Of a stretch of 64,000 bases of DNA, positions 16,078 through 24,704 are shown in pieces. Within the stretch, counting starts at the first letter, position 1, and each line of letters opens with the position of its first letter. The position numbers were made by a program, and so were the translations under genes. The notes under the pieces were generated by a model. It saw only the letters and a program-made list of their open reading frames with translations. It made no database searches and was not told where the DNA came from. This DNA is from CAKSQF01 sp051868045 (GTDB taxonomy: Bacteria > Bacillota > Clostridia > Oscillospirales > CAG-272), in NCBI GenBank assembly GCA_051868045.1, contig JBJDZN010000076.1, forward strand, positions 1 to 64,000. Direction: 5' to 3'.

Positions 16078-17613
16078 ATGCTGTCCAGACTGTACGGAGC
16101 CGCACTGTTCGGAGTTGACGGATACCCGATTACGGTGGAGTGCGAGATTGCCGATAAGCTACCCGAGTTTGAGATCGTCGGACTGCCGGATAACGCCGTC
16201 AAGGAGGCAAAGGAGCGGATTCGGGCGGCGGTGGAGAACAGCGGAATCGAGTTTCCGGATGCTTCTATCATCGTCAATCTGGCACCTGCCGATCTGAAAA
16301 AGACGGGTACGGCACTGGATCTGCCCATACTTACCGGAATCTTGGCGGCATCCGGCGTTGTCCGTGCGGATCTCACAAAGACCTGCCTTGTGGGGGAACT
16401 GTCGCTGTCGGGCGAGATCCGTGCCGTCCGGGGCGTGCTGTGTATGTGCCTTGCGGCAAGGGAGGCGGGAGCCGTCGAGATTTATGTCCCTGCCGAAAAT
16501 GCCCCCGAGGCAAGCGTTGTGGAGGGATTGAAGGTCTATCCCGTGTCCGATGTCCGCACTCTGGTCCATATCCTTTGCGGCAGGGAAAAGGCAGAGCCGG
16601 TTCACTATAATAAGGCAGATTTTCGCACCGAACTGGCGAAAACGCCCATGCCCGATTTCGCCGATGTAAAGGGGCAGGAGCAGGCAAGACGGGCACTGGA
16701 AATTGCCTGTGCGGGAGGGCATAACATTCTGATGATCGGACCGCCCGGAACGGGCAAAAGTATGCTTGCCAAGCGGATCCCCTCCATTCTGCCCGAGATG
16801 ACCTACGAAGAATCGGTGGAGACCACCAAAATCCATTCCATTGCGGGAATTCTGGACAGCGAAGATGCCCTTGTCACCCGCCGTCCCTTCCGCGCACCCC
16901 ACCATACCATGTCTGCGGTATCGCTGGCGGGAGGCGGAACGATTCCCATGCCGGGGGAGATTTCCCTTGCCAATAACGGGGTACTGTTTCTGGACGAACT
17001 GCCCGAATTTAATAAACAGGTCACGGAAGCCCTTCGTCAGCCGCTGGAGGACGGGGAGATCACCATCACCCGTGCCTCGGGCAGATGTCGGTTTCCCTGC
17101 CGCTTCATGCTGGTCTGCGCCATGAATCCCTGTAAATGCGGCAACTACGGCAACCCCTATCGGACCTGTACCTGCCGAAAGCAGGATATACAGAAATATA
17201 TGTCCAAAATCAGCGGACCCCTGCTGGATCGGATTGATATTCAGATTGAGGTTCCGCCTCTGAGCTTTGAGGAGATTTCCTCCGACCGTCCTTCTGAGTC
17301 GTCGGCGGAAATCCGTAAACGGGTCAATGGGGCAAGAAGGTTTGCCGCCGCCCGATTCCAAAAGGAGAATATCCCCCTTTATTCCAACAGTGAGATGACC
17401 CCTGCCATGGTTCAGAAGTACTGCCGCATGGAGGAGGACGCAAAGGCTCTGCTGAAGGAGGCGTATAACCGTCTGGGACTGTCGGCAAGGGGACATGACC
17501 GGATTCTTCGGGTCGCCCGCACCATCGCCGATCTGGCGGGATCGGAGCTGATCGCCGCCGAGCATATCGCCGAGGCGATTCAACTGCGGAGTCTGGATCG
17601 GAAGTACTGGTAG
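16078..17613 (+). CDS. comM: YifB/ComM-family Mg-chelatase-like AAA+ ATPase
   Basis: The 511-residue protein has an N-terminal Lon/S5-like domain (to about 165), an AAA+ core with Walker A GPPGTGKSMLAKR near 222 and a DELPEF Walker B-type box near 307, and a C-terminal Mg-chelatase domain. CAMNPCKCGNYG is a family hallmark with zinc-binding Cys. In Gram-negatives ComM is a hexameric branch-migration helicase in natural transformation; the role in Clostridia is not established. Length is normal and GGAGG precedes the ATG. Confidence 0.93.
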   Translation: MLSRLYGAALFGVDGYPITVECEIADKLPEFEIVGLPDNAVKEAKERIRAAVENSGIEFPDASIIVNLAPADLKKTGTALDLPILTGILAASGVVRADLTKTCLVGELSLSGEIRAVRGVLCMCLAAREAGAVEIYVPAENAPEASVVEGLKVYPVSDVRTLVHILCGREKAEPVHYNKADFRTELAKTPMPDFADVKGQEQARRALEIACAGGHNILMIGPPGTGKSMLAKRIPSILPEMTYEESVETTKIHSIAGILDSEDALVTRRPFRAPHHTMSAVSLAGGGTIPMPGEISLANNGVLFLDELPEFNKQVTEALRQPLEDGEITITRASGRCRFPCRFMLVCAMNPCKCGNYGNPYRTCTCRKQDIQKYMSKISGPLLDRIDIQIEVPPLSFEEISSDRPSESSAEIRKRVNGARRFAAARFQKENIPLYSNSEMTPAMVQKYCRMEEDAKALLKEAYNRLGLSARGHDRILRVARTIADLAGSELIAAEHIAEAIQLRSLDRKYW

Positions 17614-17755
17614 GCGAGAGGATGGCTTGACGGCAGGATGCTTCCGACGGTCCGTCAGCATTCGTTGAGAAACGGGAGGTCAGCCTGTCCGTCCCGAAAT
17701 CATGAAGCATTGCAGATAAGGCAAATAATGCCTGTAAAAAGGAGAGATCGGTATT

Positions 17756-18316
17756 ATGATTAGCGCAAATGAAGCATTGGAAAAACTGAAGGCGGGCAAC
17801 GCCCGCTATCTGGACAGCGAACGACCGATGGGCGATGTGTCGCCGCTGATTCGCAGGCGAACCTCAGCCGAGGGACAGCAGCCCTATGCCATCGTCATCT
17901 GCTGTTCGGACTCCCGTGTGATCCCCGAGGCGATCTTCTCGGCGGGTATCGGCGACCTGTTCGTCATCCGTGTGGCGGGGAATGTCATCGACAATCATCA
18001 ACTGGGCTCCATCGAATATGCGGCAGATCATCTGGGAAGCAAATTGATTGTGGTGCTGGGACACGATCATTGCGGAGCGGTGGATGCGGCACTGAATCAC
18101 TGCCCCGACGGCTATATCAAATCTATTACCGATGAGATTCTGCTGGCAGTGGGCGATGAGCGGGACGCCGACAGGGCCTGCCGCCTGAACGCCCTTCACA
18201 GCGTCAGACAGATCGAGGACAATCTGGATATTCGGAAGATGGAAACAGAGCGGGGACTTCGTGCGGTTGCCGCCATCTATCACATCAAAACGGGCGAAGT
18301 GGAGTTTTTGTCATGA
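17756..18316 (+). CDS. Beta-class carbonic anhydrase
   Basis: It interconverts CO2 and bicarbonate. The 186 residues carry the zinc ligands and dyad of beta carbonic anhydrases: CCSDSRVIPE near residue 49 (Cys, then Asp-Ser-Arg) and GHDHCGAV near 101 (His-x-x-Cys). Length is at the short end of the family. AAAGGAGAG precedes the start. Its stop overlaps the start of a CotH lipoprotein gene (ATGA), an odd partner for a cytosolic CO2 enzyme. Confidence 0.92.
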   Translation: MISANEALEKLKAGNARYLDSERPMGDVSPLIRRRTSAEGQQPYAIVICCSDSRVIPEAIFSAGIGDLFVIRVAGNVIDNHQLGSIEYAADHLGSKLIVVLGHDHCGAVDAALNHCPDGYIKSITDEILLAVGDERDADRACRLNALHSVRQIEDNLDIRKMETERGLRAVAAIYHIKTGEVEFLS

Positions 18317-19719
18317 AATCCCTTCGGCTGATGTCCTGCGCTCTGGCATTTCTTCTGATTCTCGGCGGATGTACGAACGTCAGGGAAATCCCCACGGCAA
18401 GCGAAATGACAACCGACGGGTCTGCACAGTCCGAATCGACCGGAATTTGTGGGGAAAGCCGACCGTCCACTCCATCAGATGCCGAAAAATCCCTGCCGGT
18501 CCTGTCCCTGACCACCGAAACCGGCGAGGACGTGGACCCCTACGACGGAAATGAGTACTACATTTCAGGGACCCTTTCCCTGTCCCAATGCGAGGAGAAA
18601 TATCTTCGAACCGATCTTTCCATGCAGATCAGGGGGCGGGGCAACTACTCCTGGACCAGCTGTCCCAAGAAATCCTATCGGATCAAGCTGGATCAATCCG
18701 ACTCTTTGCTGGGGCTGGGGGAAGGAAAGTCGAAGAGCTGGTGCCTGCTTGCCAACTATGTGGATCAGTCGCTGATGCGGAATCTGCTGACCTTCCGTCT
18801 GGCAAGGGGACTGTCGGGAATCGACTGGTCGCCCGATGCCACATCGGTTGTTTTGTACCTCAACGGCGAGTATTGGGGAATCTACCTTCTCACCGAGGCG
18901 ATCAAGGTGGATGAACATCGGGTGAATGTCACCGTGGATGAGACCGAAGAAACCGGCTTTTTGCTGCAAATGACCCATAACAGCGACGAAATCTATCATT
19001 TTGATGTTTACGGCATCAATTTTGACGTCAAAAGTGACCTGTCTGCCGATCCGGAAACGGCAAAACGGCAGAAAAATGCCATTCAGTCCGTGGTTGAGGA
19101 CTGTTTTGAGGCAGTTTTGTCAGAGGATGAGGGGTTGATACGGGAGAAAATTGACCTTGACAGCCTGATCGACTGCTATCTTCTGGAGGAGTTCAACAAA
19201 AATCTGGACGTGGGGTGGGACAGCTTCTATCTGTACCGGGATGTGGGCGGAAAGCTGACCTTCGGTCCCGTCTGGGACTTTGATCTTGCCTTCGGAAATG
19301 CCCGCAGTAACGGTGCATCCCTTCCCTATGACCTGTATGCCGGGGTGGATTTCGGAAACGACATCCATACCAATTACTGGTTTACCCTTCTGATGGAGCA
19401 GGATTGGTTCCGTCATGCCGTCGCCGAGAGATGGAACGAGGAAGAGGTTCAGACCCTCTTTTCCTCTGCCTCTGATATTGTCCGTGCCGAGACTTTGGCG
19501 TACGGGGATCAGTATGCGGAAAATTTTGAGATCTGGGCATTAAGCCAGGATCGGGGACCCGATGCCCTGCGTGCGCTGACCTCCTTTGAGGAGCACGCCG
19601 CCTATCTGGCAAACTGGGTGGATGCCCGCTACCGTTGGCTGTGCGGTTTTATCGGAAGCGATGCCTACTTCGCCGGGGAAATGTCCGATGGAGCAGAGGA
19701 TACGGTGGAGACCCGATGA
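18313..19719 (+). CDS. CotH-family kinase-like lipoprotein (short paralog)
   Basis: The 468-residue protein has a lipoprotein signal (LILGGC, Cys20), a short Ser/Thr linker and a CotH domain (about 60-440). Family hallmarks are MQIRGRGNYSW, CPKKSYRIKL, NLDVGWDSFYLYRD and FGPVWDFDLAFGN. CotH proteins are atypical protein kinases first known from the spore coat; many Clostridia carry secreted versions of unknown function. It is the smallest of three CotH proteins here, without the InlB-like and C-terminal domains of the other two. It is translationally coupled to the carbonic anhydrase gene. Confidence 0.88.
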   Translation: MKSLRLMSCALAFLLILGGCTNVREIPTASEMTTDGSAQSESTGICGESRPSTPSDAEKSLPVLSLTTETGEDVDPYDGNEYYISGTLSLSQCEEKYLRTDLSMQIRGRGNYSWTSCPKKSYRIKLDQSDSLLGLGEGKSKSWCLLANYVDQSLMRNLLTFRLARGLSGIDWSPDATSVVLYLNGEYWGIYLLTEAIKVDEHRVNVTVDETEETGFLLQMTHNSDEIYHFDVYGINFDVKSDLSADPETAKRQKNAIQSVVEDCFEAVLSEDEGLIREKIDLDSLIDCYLLEEFNKNLDVGWDSFYLYRDVGGKLTFGPVWDFDLAFGNARSNGASLPYDLYAGVDFGNDIHTNYWFTLLMEQDWFRHAVAERWNEEEVQTLFSSASDIVRAETLAYGDQYAENFEIWALSQDRGPDALRALTSFEEHAAYLANWVDARYRWLCGFIGSDAYFAGEMSDGAEDTVETR

Positions 19720-19817
19720 TGGAAAAAGAAAAAATCACCCGGAGCCGATGTTCGGCTCCGGCTCCCTTTTTCCTTAAAAAAGTCTTTGAAAAAAGTGAAA
19801 AAAATTCTGAAAACCCC

Positions 19818-19846
19818 TTGACAAACGAAAACAAGTGTGCTATAAT
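19818..19846 (+). promoter_or_regulatory. Promoter of the tRNA-Thr/tRNA-Tyr unit
   Basis: -35 TTGACA, a 17-bp spacer ending GTGTGC, and -10 TATAAT, about 30 nt before tRNA-Thr. Confidence 0.85.
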
Positions 19847-19875
19847 TATGACCGTCGCAAGTGCGACATCAAAAT

Positions 19876-19950
19876 GCTGGTGTGGCTCAATGGCAGAGCA
19901 GCTGATTTGTAATCAGCAGGTTGATGGTTCGACTCCGTTCACCAGCTCCA
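19876..19950 (+). tRNA. tRNA-Thr (TGT anticodon)
   Basis: Acceptor arms GCTGGTG and CACCAGC pair. The anticodon loop TTTGTAA gives TGT, reading ACA. The T-arm GGTTCGACTCC and an encoded CCA end are present. Confidence 0.95.
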
Positions 19951-19990
19951 AGCAGGTGGATAAAGTCAAATCTGAGTCCACCGAATATAT

Positions 19991-20075
19991 GGGAGCGTTC
20001 CCGAGTGGCCAAAGGGGACAGACTGTAAATCTGCTGCATCTTGCTTCGGTGGTCCGAATCCACCCGCTCCCACCA
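19991..20075 (+). tRNA. tRNA-Tyr (GTA anticodon)
   Basis: Acceptor arms GGGAGCG and CGCTCCC pair. The anticodon loop CTGTAAA gives GTA. A long variable arm, as in class II bacterial tRNA-Tyr, and an encoded CCA are present. Confidence 0.95.
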
Positions 20076-20076
20076 G

Positions 20077-20106
20077 AAAACGACTTGCGTAAGCAAGTCG
20101 TTTTCA
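20077..20106 (+). terminator. Terminator of the tRNA unit
   Basis: AAAACGACTTGC pairs with GCAAGTCGTTTT over a GTAA loop, directly after tRNA-Tyr. Confidence 0.85.
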
Positions 20107-20113
20107 GTTTTGA

Positions 20114-20290
20114 CAGGGCTTCGCACGGGAAGACTTCTGCGCACTGCTGGGCGAATTCGTTGACGGGGGACTTTGTGCCGACATTCAGATGATCGCATAC
20201 GGTTCCTGTACGGCGGACGCCCTGCCCGAAATCCGGATAGATCGGGAAAAAGCCCGGACGGTCTGCGCCGAGTGCAAATGGAAACTGTAA
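20114..20290 (+). pseudogene. 3' fragment of a lost gene next to tRNA-Tyr
   Basis: A 58-codon open stretch runs from just after an in-frame TGA to a TAA and reads like real protein: EDFCALLGEFVDGGL, MIAYGSCTADALPEIRID and a CAECKWKL end. Codon use is like the neighbours. It has no upstream start or ribosome site, so it looks like the C-terminal end of a truncated gene. I cannot identify the parent family. Its position right after the tRNA terminator suggests past recombination at the tRNA locus. Confidence 0.5.
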
Positions 20291-20335
20291 CACCCGATCG
20301 TAGTTCATATTCTCACCCCAAAAGGAGGAACCGTT

Positions 20336-21295
20336 ATGTCCAAATCCTGTACCCGAAAAATCGGATCATGGCTGTATGCCGTTCTTGTGACCCTGTTTTC
20401 CGTTTCGATTCTGGTTCTGCTGATGGGCAGATTTCTCTGCATCCGCAATACGAAAAATCCTGCCGAAAAGCAGGATGAGCTTTTCCTTTTTGACGAAATA
20501 ACCACCGTTATCTCTGACGAGGACGGCGACCGTCTCTATGTCTGCTATAATGATGCGTCCTGGGTCAATGTCTATGACTTGCAGGGGACCTTTCTGTGGG
20601 CGGTATCCACCCCTTATCTTCGAAATTCCTATTTTGAGATTCAGAACGGTTTCCTGATGATCTACGGTACGGCGAAGGATAATGCCTATCTCTACGACGC
20701 CCAAACCGGCGATTTTGCGGGGGAAATCCCGTTGGACCAATTGGACCTTGGCTATCAATGGATCAATGAAGCCGCCCCAATGGAGCCGGGGACGATCTGT
20801 TTCGATGCCTATCAGGTCTATCGGGTTGCCTCGGACGGCAGTCTTGTCACCCTTGTAGACCGCCCGGGCTGGTATCTTCTTTTTCAGCCTTCCGTTGATT
20901 TATCGGTTGCCTTCGTTTGCGCCATACTGATCGGAATCGGGGTTCTGATCGGTAAAATCGGAGAGTCCCTCAGAGTACGAAAGCTCTATCCCGATGCCAA
21001 ACCGTCGAAAAAAACAGAGAGGATCCTGACCTATTTCCGGGTCACCTCTGCCGTTCAGATCATATACGCCGTCGCCAATATTGTCTGCGGATTTTACGGC
21101 GGCTTCCTGATTATCGGTATTTTTCCGGTCATGCTTCACTTTATCATCTCCAACATCATTCTGTATCATAAAACGGATGCCGTTTCCGTGAGCGAACTTG
21201 AAAAAGCCCTTATTGATCGGTGGAAAGCCCTGGAATTTGCAACGGCGGTTATCGACTTTCTGTCTGTCATCGTTGCCACCGGACTGGCAGCCTGA
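20336..21295 (+). CDS. Membrane protein with external beta-rich domain, unknown
   Basis: The 319-residue protein has one N-terminal TM segment (about 12-33), an external region (about 40-180) with propeller-like repeats such as VNVYDLQGTFLWAV and AYLYDAQTGDFAGEIP, then about four TM segments to the C-terminus. AAAGGAGG is well placed. The propeller-plus-TM layout is seen in several uncharacterised Clostridial proteins; I know no function. It is followed by a shared terminator with the convergent MFS gene. Confidence 0.65.
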   Translation: MSKSCTRKIGSWLYAVLVTLFSVSILVLLMGRFLCIRNTKNPAEKQDELFLFDEITTVISDEDGDRLYVCYNDASWVNVYDLQGTFLWAVSTPYLRNSYFEIQNGFLMIYGTAKDNAYLYDAQTGDFAGEIPLDQLDLGYQWINEAAPMEPGTICFDAYQVYRVASDGSLVTLVDRPGWYLLFQPSVDLSVAFVCAILIGIGVLIGKIGESLRVRKLYPDAKPSKKTERILTYFRVTSAVQIIYAVANIVCGFYGGFLIIGIFPVMLHFIISNIILYHKTDAVSVSELEKALIDRWKALEFATAVIDFLSVIVATGLAA

Positions 21296-21308
21296 TTCAT
21301 ACGATGAA

Positions 21309-21340
21309 ATGTGCCGCAACCGGTCACGGTTGCGGCACAT
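21309..21340. terminator. Terminator between convergent genes
   Basis: ATGTGCCGCAACCG pairs perfectly with CGGTTGCGGCACAT over a 4-nt loop. It lies between the stops of converging genes; the T-tracts are weak. Confidence 0.65.
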
Positions 21341-21368
21341 GAGTTTCAGTAGTACCCGGACTGTCGGT

Positions 21369-22604
21369 TTATGCGGCCGTCCGGTCTGCTGTCAGGAAGA
21401 AGAGGAATCCCAGCAGGAACATGATTGCAAGGGTTCCGACGCCTGCATTCACATTGCCGCTGATCTGACTGACTGCGGCAACAAGGGTTGTACCCATGAA
21501 GGACGCTCCTTTTCCGCAGATGTCGTAGATGCCGAAATATTCCCCCGATTGCTCTGTCGGAATGATTTTGGCAAAATAGGAGCGGGACATCGACTGAATC
21601 GCTCCCTGAAACATGCCTACGCATACGGCGAGGATCCAGAATTGATAAAGCCTGACCAGAAACAGCCCGTAGACGGCAATGAAGAAATAGGCGCCGATGC
21701 AGACCAGAATCAACTTTGCCGCCGAGACCTTTCTGGACAGCCGACCGAAAATCAGTGCAGAGGGAAACGCCACAATCTGCGTGACCAGAAGGGCGAGAAG
21801 CAGTCCCGTGGTATCCAGTCCCAACGCCGTTCCGTAGGCGGTTGCCATGTCGATGATGGTATAGACACCGTCGATAAAGAAGAAAAAGGCGATGAGAAAC
21901 AGCAGAATCTTCTTTTTCTGTTTCAGCTCGACCATAACATGACCCAGTCGCTTGAAGCTGGAGCGGACCGGATGACGGTCGGCCTCTATGTAATGAACCT
22001 GACGGTAGCTGATCAGCAGGGGAACGGTCATGATGATCCACCAGGCGGATACGATCAGAAAGGAGAGCGCCATGGCGGACTCCAGTGTCAGTCCCAGCTT
22101 GTCATAGAAAAGCACCATTGCCAGACAAACGAGAAAGGGAAGACAGCTTCCGATGTAGCCCCAGGCGTAACCGTGAGCGGAAACCTCGTCCATGCGTTTT
22201 TCGTCTGTGATGTCGGTCAGCATGGAATCATAAAGGACAAGACTTAAGGAATAGGCGGATTTCGCCAGAATAAAGGCGCCGAGAAACCAGATCCACGATT
22301 TCAGAATGCCCAGCAGAATACAGCAGGCGGCGCCGACGATCAAAAAACAGGCGAAGAGTTTCTTTTTCCAGTTCTTCAGATCGGACATGGTGCCAAGGGT
22401 TGGACCCAGCACGGCGGTAACGACGGTGGAAACGGAAAGCGCATATCCCCAGTATGCCATGTAATTGACATCGGACACGCCGGCGCTTCCGGCCAGATAG
22501 TTAAAGTAAATGGGAATGACGGTCGAAACCAGCAGGGTAAAGGCTGAATTTCCCACATCGTACAGGATCCACTTTTTTTCCAGATGAGTCAGCTTGAATT
22601 TCAT
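21369..22604 (-). CDS. UMF1/Atg22-like MFS transporter
   Basis: The 411-residue protein has about 12 TM segments and the KKWILYDVGNSAFTLLV N-terminus typical of the UMF1 (Atg22-like) group of major facilitator transporters. SMSRSYFAKIIPTEQSGEYFG near residue 340 is another group hallmark (shown here in part). The substrate is unknown; Atg22 in yeast exports amino acids from the vacuole. The start is the ATG behind AAGGCGG. It lies 16 nt after the PLC-like gene, so they form a two-gene unit. Confidence 0.85.
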   Translation of the reverse strand: MKFKLTHLEKKWILYDVGNSAFTLLVSTVIPIYFNYLAGSAGVSDVNYMAYWGYALSVSTVVTAVLGPTLGTMSDLKNWKKKLFACFLIVGAACCILLGILKSWIWFLGAFILAKSAYSLSLVLYDSMLTDITDEKRMDEVSAHGYAWGYIGSCLPFLVCLAMVLFYDKLGLTLESAMALSFLIVSAWWIIMTVPLLISYRQVHYIEADRHPVRSSFKRLGHVMVELKQKKKILLFLIAFFFFIDGVYTIIDMATAYGTALGLDTTGLLLALLVTQIVAFPSALIFGRLSRKVSAAKLILVCIGAYFFIAVYGLFLVRLYQFWILAVCVGMFQGAIQSMSRSYFAKIIPTEQSGEYFGIYDICGKGASFMGTTLVAAVSQISGNVNAGVGTLAIMFLLGFLFFLTADRTAA

Positions 22605-22620
22605 GTTTGTCCGCCTTTTC

Positions 22621-23454
22621 TTACAGTATAATGTCCTGCCAGCCTTCTTCAAAAGAGAAGGTCCGTTGAAAGCGTGGATCCGGAGGCTGATTATCGCATA
22701 CGACCCTTTGCAGATTGTCGGTCAGCTCAAGACAGAAAGAAACGGCGTCTTCCATCCTTTTCAGCAGACCCGCATTGCTGTCCATGCAATCGGGATTCGG
22801 CTCCCGATTCATCATCAGCCCGTGCATCTCCTTGTAGTTTCCGGTCAGGCGAAGCATGGCGCAGATCAGATGTTTCTTTATTGGATTGGAAACGAGCAGA
22901 AGATTATTGTGCGAAATCATGGATTTCATGGATTTTTCCACATTTTTCGCCGTCAAAGTTGGAAAAAAGGGAGCAATCAGCTCTGCATTCTCACGGGAAG
23001 GAAGGATATGATCGGTCAGACGCTTTCGGATCGGGTCCTCGCCGTCCCGAACCAGAAGAAAACGGTCAAACTCCACCTCGATTTCAGTGTGAGTAATTCC
23101 GCTGACCGCAATCTTTTTCTCCACATAGCTGTGGCAGGAGGCGTCCAGGGCAAAATGACAGAGAAAGCCGCAGACATAGGCCAGCCGCCGATCGTACAAC
23201 GAAGGGTTTTCGACGGCCTCCTTCAGCAGTTCGGCCGCTCTCTGAAAGAAGGTCCAAGCCGGTTCGGAATGCAGGGAATATCCCACATGATTCACCGGAT
23301 TGTTGAATAAGGCTCCGTAATAGAACAGGATGTCCGGCCCGTGCAGACCGATCCTGAACAGGGGCAGATAGGGCGATATTTTTTCTTTTAACGCATCAGG
23401 GTATTTCTGATAGATTTCCTGACCGAAAACATAGTGCGCATAGGTTGAAGGCAC
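22621..23454 (-). CDS. Zinc-dependent phospholipase C family protein
   Basis: The 277-residue protein begins PSTYAHYVFGQ and carries family histidines and aspartates in GLHGPDILFYYG, NHVGYSLH, CGFLCHFALDASCH and THTEIEVEFD. These are the zinc-ligand positions of the Zn_dep_PLPC family. Hydrolysis of a phospholipid head group is the family expectation; no signal peptide is visible, so the site of action is unclear. I place the start at GTG, because GGGGGAG lies 5 nt before it and the family normally starts MPSTYAHY. Upstream ATGs lack a ribosome site. Confidence 0.82.
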   Translation of the reverse strand: MPSTYAHYVFGQEIYQKYPDALKEKISPYLPLFRIGLHGPDILFYYGALFNNPVNHVGYSLHSEPAWTFFQRAAELLKEAVENPSLYDRRLAYVCGFLCHFALDASCHSYVEKKIAVSGITHTEIEVEFDRFLLVRDGEDPIRKRLTDHILPSRENAELIAPFFPTLTAKNVEKSMKSMISHNNLLLVSNPIKKHLICAMLRLTGNYKEMHGLMMNREPNPDCMDSNAGLLKRMEDAVSFCLELTDNLQRVVCDNQPPDPRFQRTFSFEEGWQDIIL

Positions 23455-23501
23455 GATGGCTCCCCCATTTCTCATCAAATTTCACTTGTCACAATCCTAT
23501 C

Positions 23502-23822
23502 ATGTCCAATGAAAATGTGCTATCTTATCTGTGCAAAAAGTATGTAAAATGTAAGAAAAATTTCGAGTACCCGCAGGAAGCTGCCCTTTGTATGGCCGCT
23601 CAGCCTGAGGTGGATTTTACAGAGTATACCACGGTTTCACCGGAGTATGTGTATGTCAATAGCTTGTTTGTTCCGTTTTATGCCATTTATAAGGATCTCG
23701 GCAAAAACAAATCCGGAATGAATGTATATGCCAAGATCTATGTTCCGGCAGTGGAGCCGGAAGGGCTGGAGGAATACTTCAATATGCGGACCGCGATGCA
23801 CCCTTTGAACCCGAAAAGTTGA
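23502..23822 (+). pseudogene. Probable truncated gene fragment, unknown
   Basis: An open frame of about 106 codons ends in convincing protein sequence (PEYVYVNSLFVPFYAIYKDL, KSGMNVYAKIYVPAVEPEG). Its first 20 or so codons overlap what looks like the promoter region of the divergent PLC-like gene, and no ribosome site precedes the ATG. It is best read as the 3' remnant of a longer gene, although expression as a small protein cannot be excluded. I do not recognise the family. Confidence 0.45.
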
Positions 23823-23853
23823 CGCAGAAAGCAAAGGATCGCCGACGGGCAAC

Positions 23854-23889
23854 AAAGGCGGCTCCCCCCAAAATGGGGGAGCCGCCTTT
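23854..23889. terminator. Strong hairpin terminator
   Basis: AAAGGCGGCTCCCCC pairs perfectly with its complement over a 6-nt loop, following the gene fragment. The T-run is short. Confidence 0.65.
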
Positions 23890-24014
23890 GCATCCGAAGA
23901 GAAAACCTGCCAATCCGGCTGTCGGACTTTTCCCAAAAGAGGCGTTTGGTCATCGAAAAGTCCTTTTTTGCAATAAAAATATCATACATTTTTTCAAAAA
24001 GCCCTTCCCAAAAA

Positions 24015-24054
24015 CGGTCAACGGTGTTATAATCAGTATTGACCGATTCGGTCA
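24015..24054 (+). promoter_or_regulatory. -10 box and operator of the TetR-ABC operon
   Basis: A -10 TATAAT (24028-24033) is flanked by a left half-site CGGTCA (24015-24020) and, at the expected transcript start, a near-perfect palindrome TGACCGATTCGGTCA (24040-24054). The half-site CGGTCA thus occurs three times around the promoter. This fits autoregulation by the TetR protein encoded next; no clear -35 is seen. Confidence 0.6.
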
Positions 24055-24065
24055 GCGAGGTGTCT

Positions 24066-24704
24066 ATGAACGAAAAGTTTTACCATCTTCCGCCGGAGAA
24101 GCAACAGAGAATTCTGAATGCGGGCTATCGGGTATTTGCGCAGAACAGCTATAAGAAAAGCCCCATGAGCGAAATCGCCGATGCCGCAGGGATCAGCAAG
24201 TCACTGCTGTTCCATTATTTCCGGAACAAAAAGGAGCTTTATCTGTATTTGTGGGATACGGGTGCCCGTATTACCATAAAGTATCTGAATGCCTACAAGT
24301 GCTATGAGCCTGCCGATCTGTTTGAAATGATGGAGCGGGGAATGCGTGCCAAACTGCGGATCATGAAGCAGTATCCTCATATGGCTGCCTTCGTTGTCAA
24401 AGCCTTTTACGAAAAGGATACGGAAATCAGCAGGGAAATACAGAGCAGTTATCGGAAGTATTTTGACCAAAAAGCCGCAAATGCGCTGGCGTCGCTGAAT
24501 CCCGACGATTTTGTCCCGGGACTGGATCTTCAGATGATGTATCGGGAGATGTACTGGGCGTCGGAGGGCTATCTGTGGGAGATGCTGGGGCAGGGCGGAC
24601 TGGATGCCGATCGGATGGAGAAAGATTTCGAGCGTCTGCTTCGGTTCTGGAAATCGGTCTATAAACGAAAGGAGAAGCAGGATGAAAGCGATCACAACGA
24701 CTGA
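24066..24704 (+). CDS. TetR/AcrR-family transcriptional regulator
   Basis: The 212-residue protein has an N-terminal TetR HTH (residues ~10-55) with RILNAGYRVFAQNSYKKS and ISKSLLFHYFRNKKELY, then a helical ligand-binding domain. Its start is the ATG with GAGGTG 5 nt upstream. It overlaps the ABC ATPase gene by 23 nt, so it probably represses its own ABC operon until a ligand binds. A palindrome suited to a TetR dimer lies at the predicted transcript start. Confidence 0.9.
   Translation: MNEKFYHLPPEKQQRILNAGYRVFAQNSYKKSPMSEIADAAGISKSLLFHYFRNKKELYLYLWDTGARITIKYLNAYKCYEPADLFEMMERGMRAKLRIMKQYPHMAAFVVKAFYEKDTEISREIQSSYRKYFDQKAANALASLNPDDFVPGLDLQMMYREMYWASEGYLWEMLGQGGLDADRMEKDFERLLRFWKSVYKRKEKQDESDHND

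Noticed and set aside
19887..20308. Minus-strand frames across tRNA-Thr and tRNA-Tyr
   Set aside because: They are translations of tRNA sequence (WIRTTEARCSRF type), not genes.
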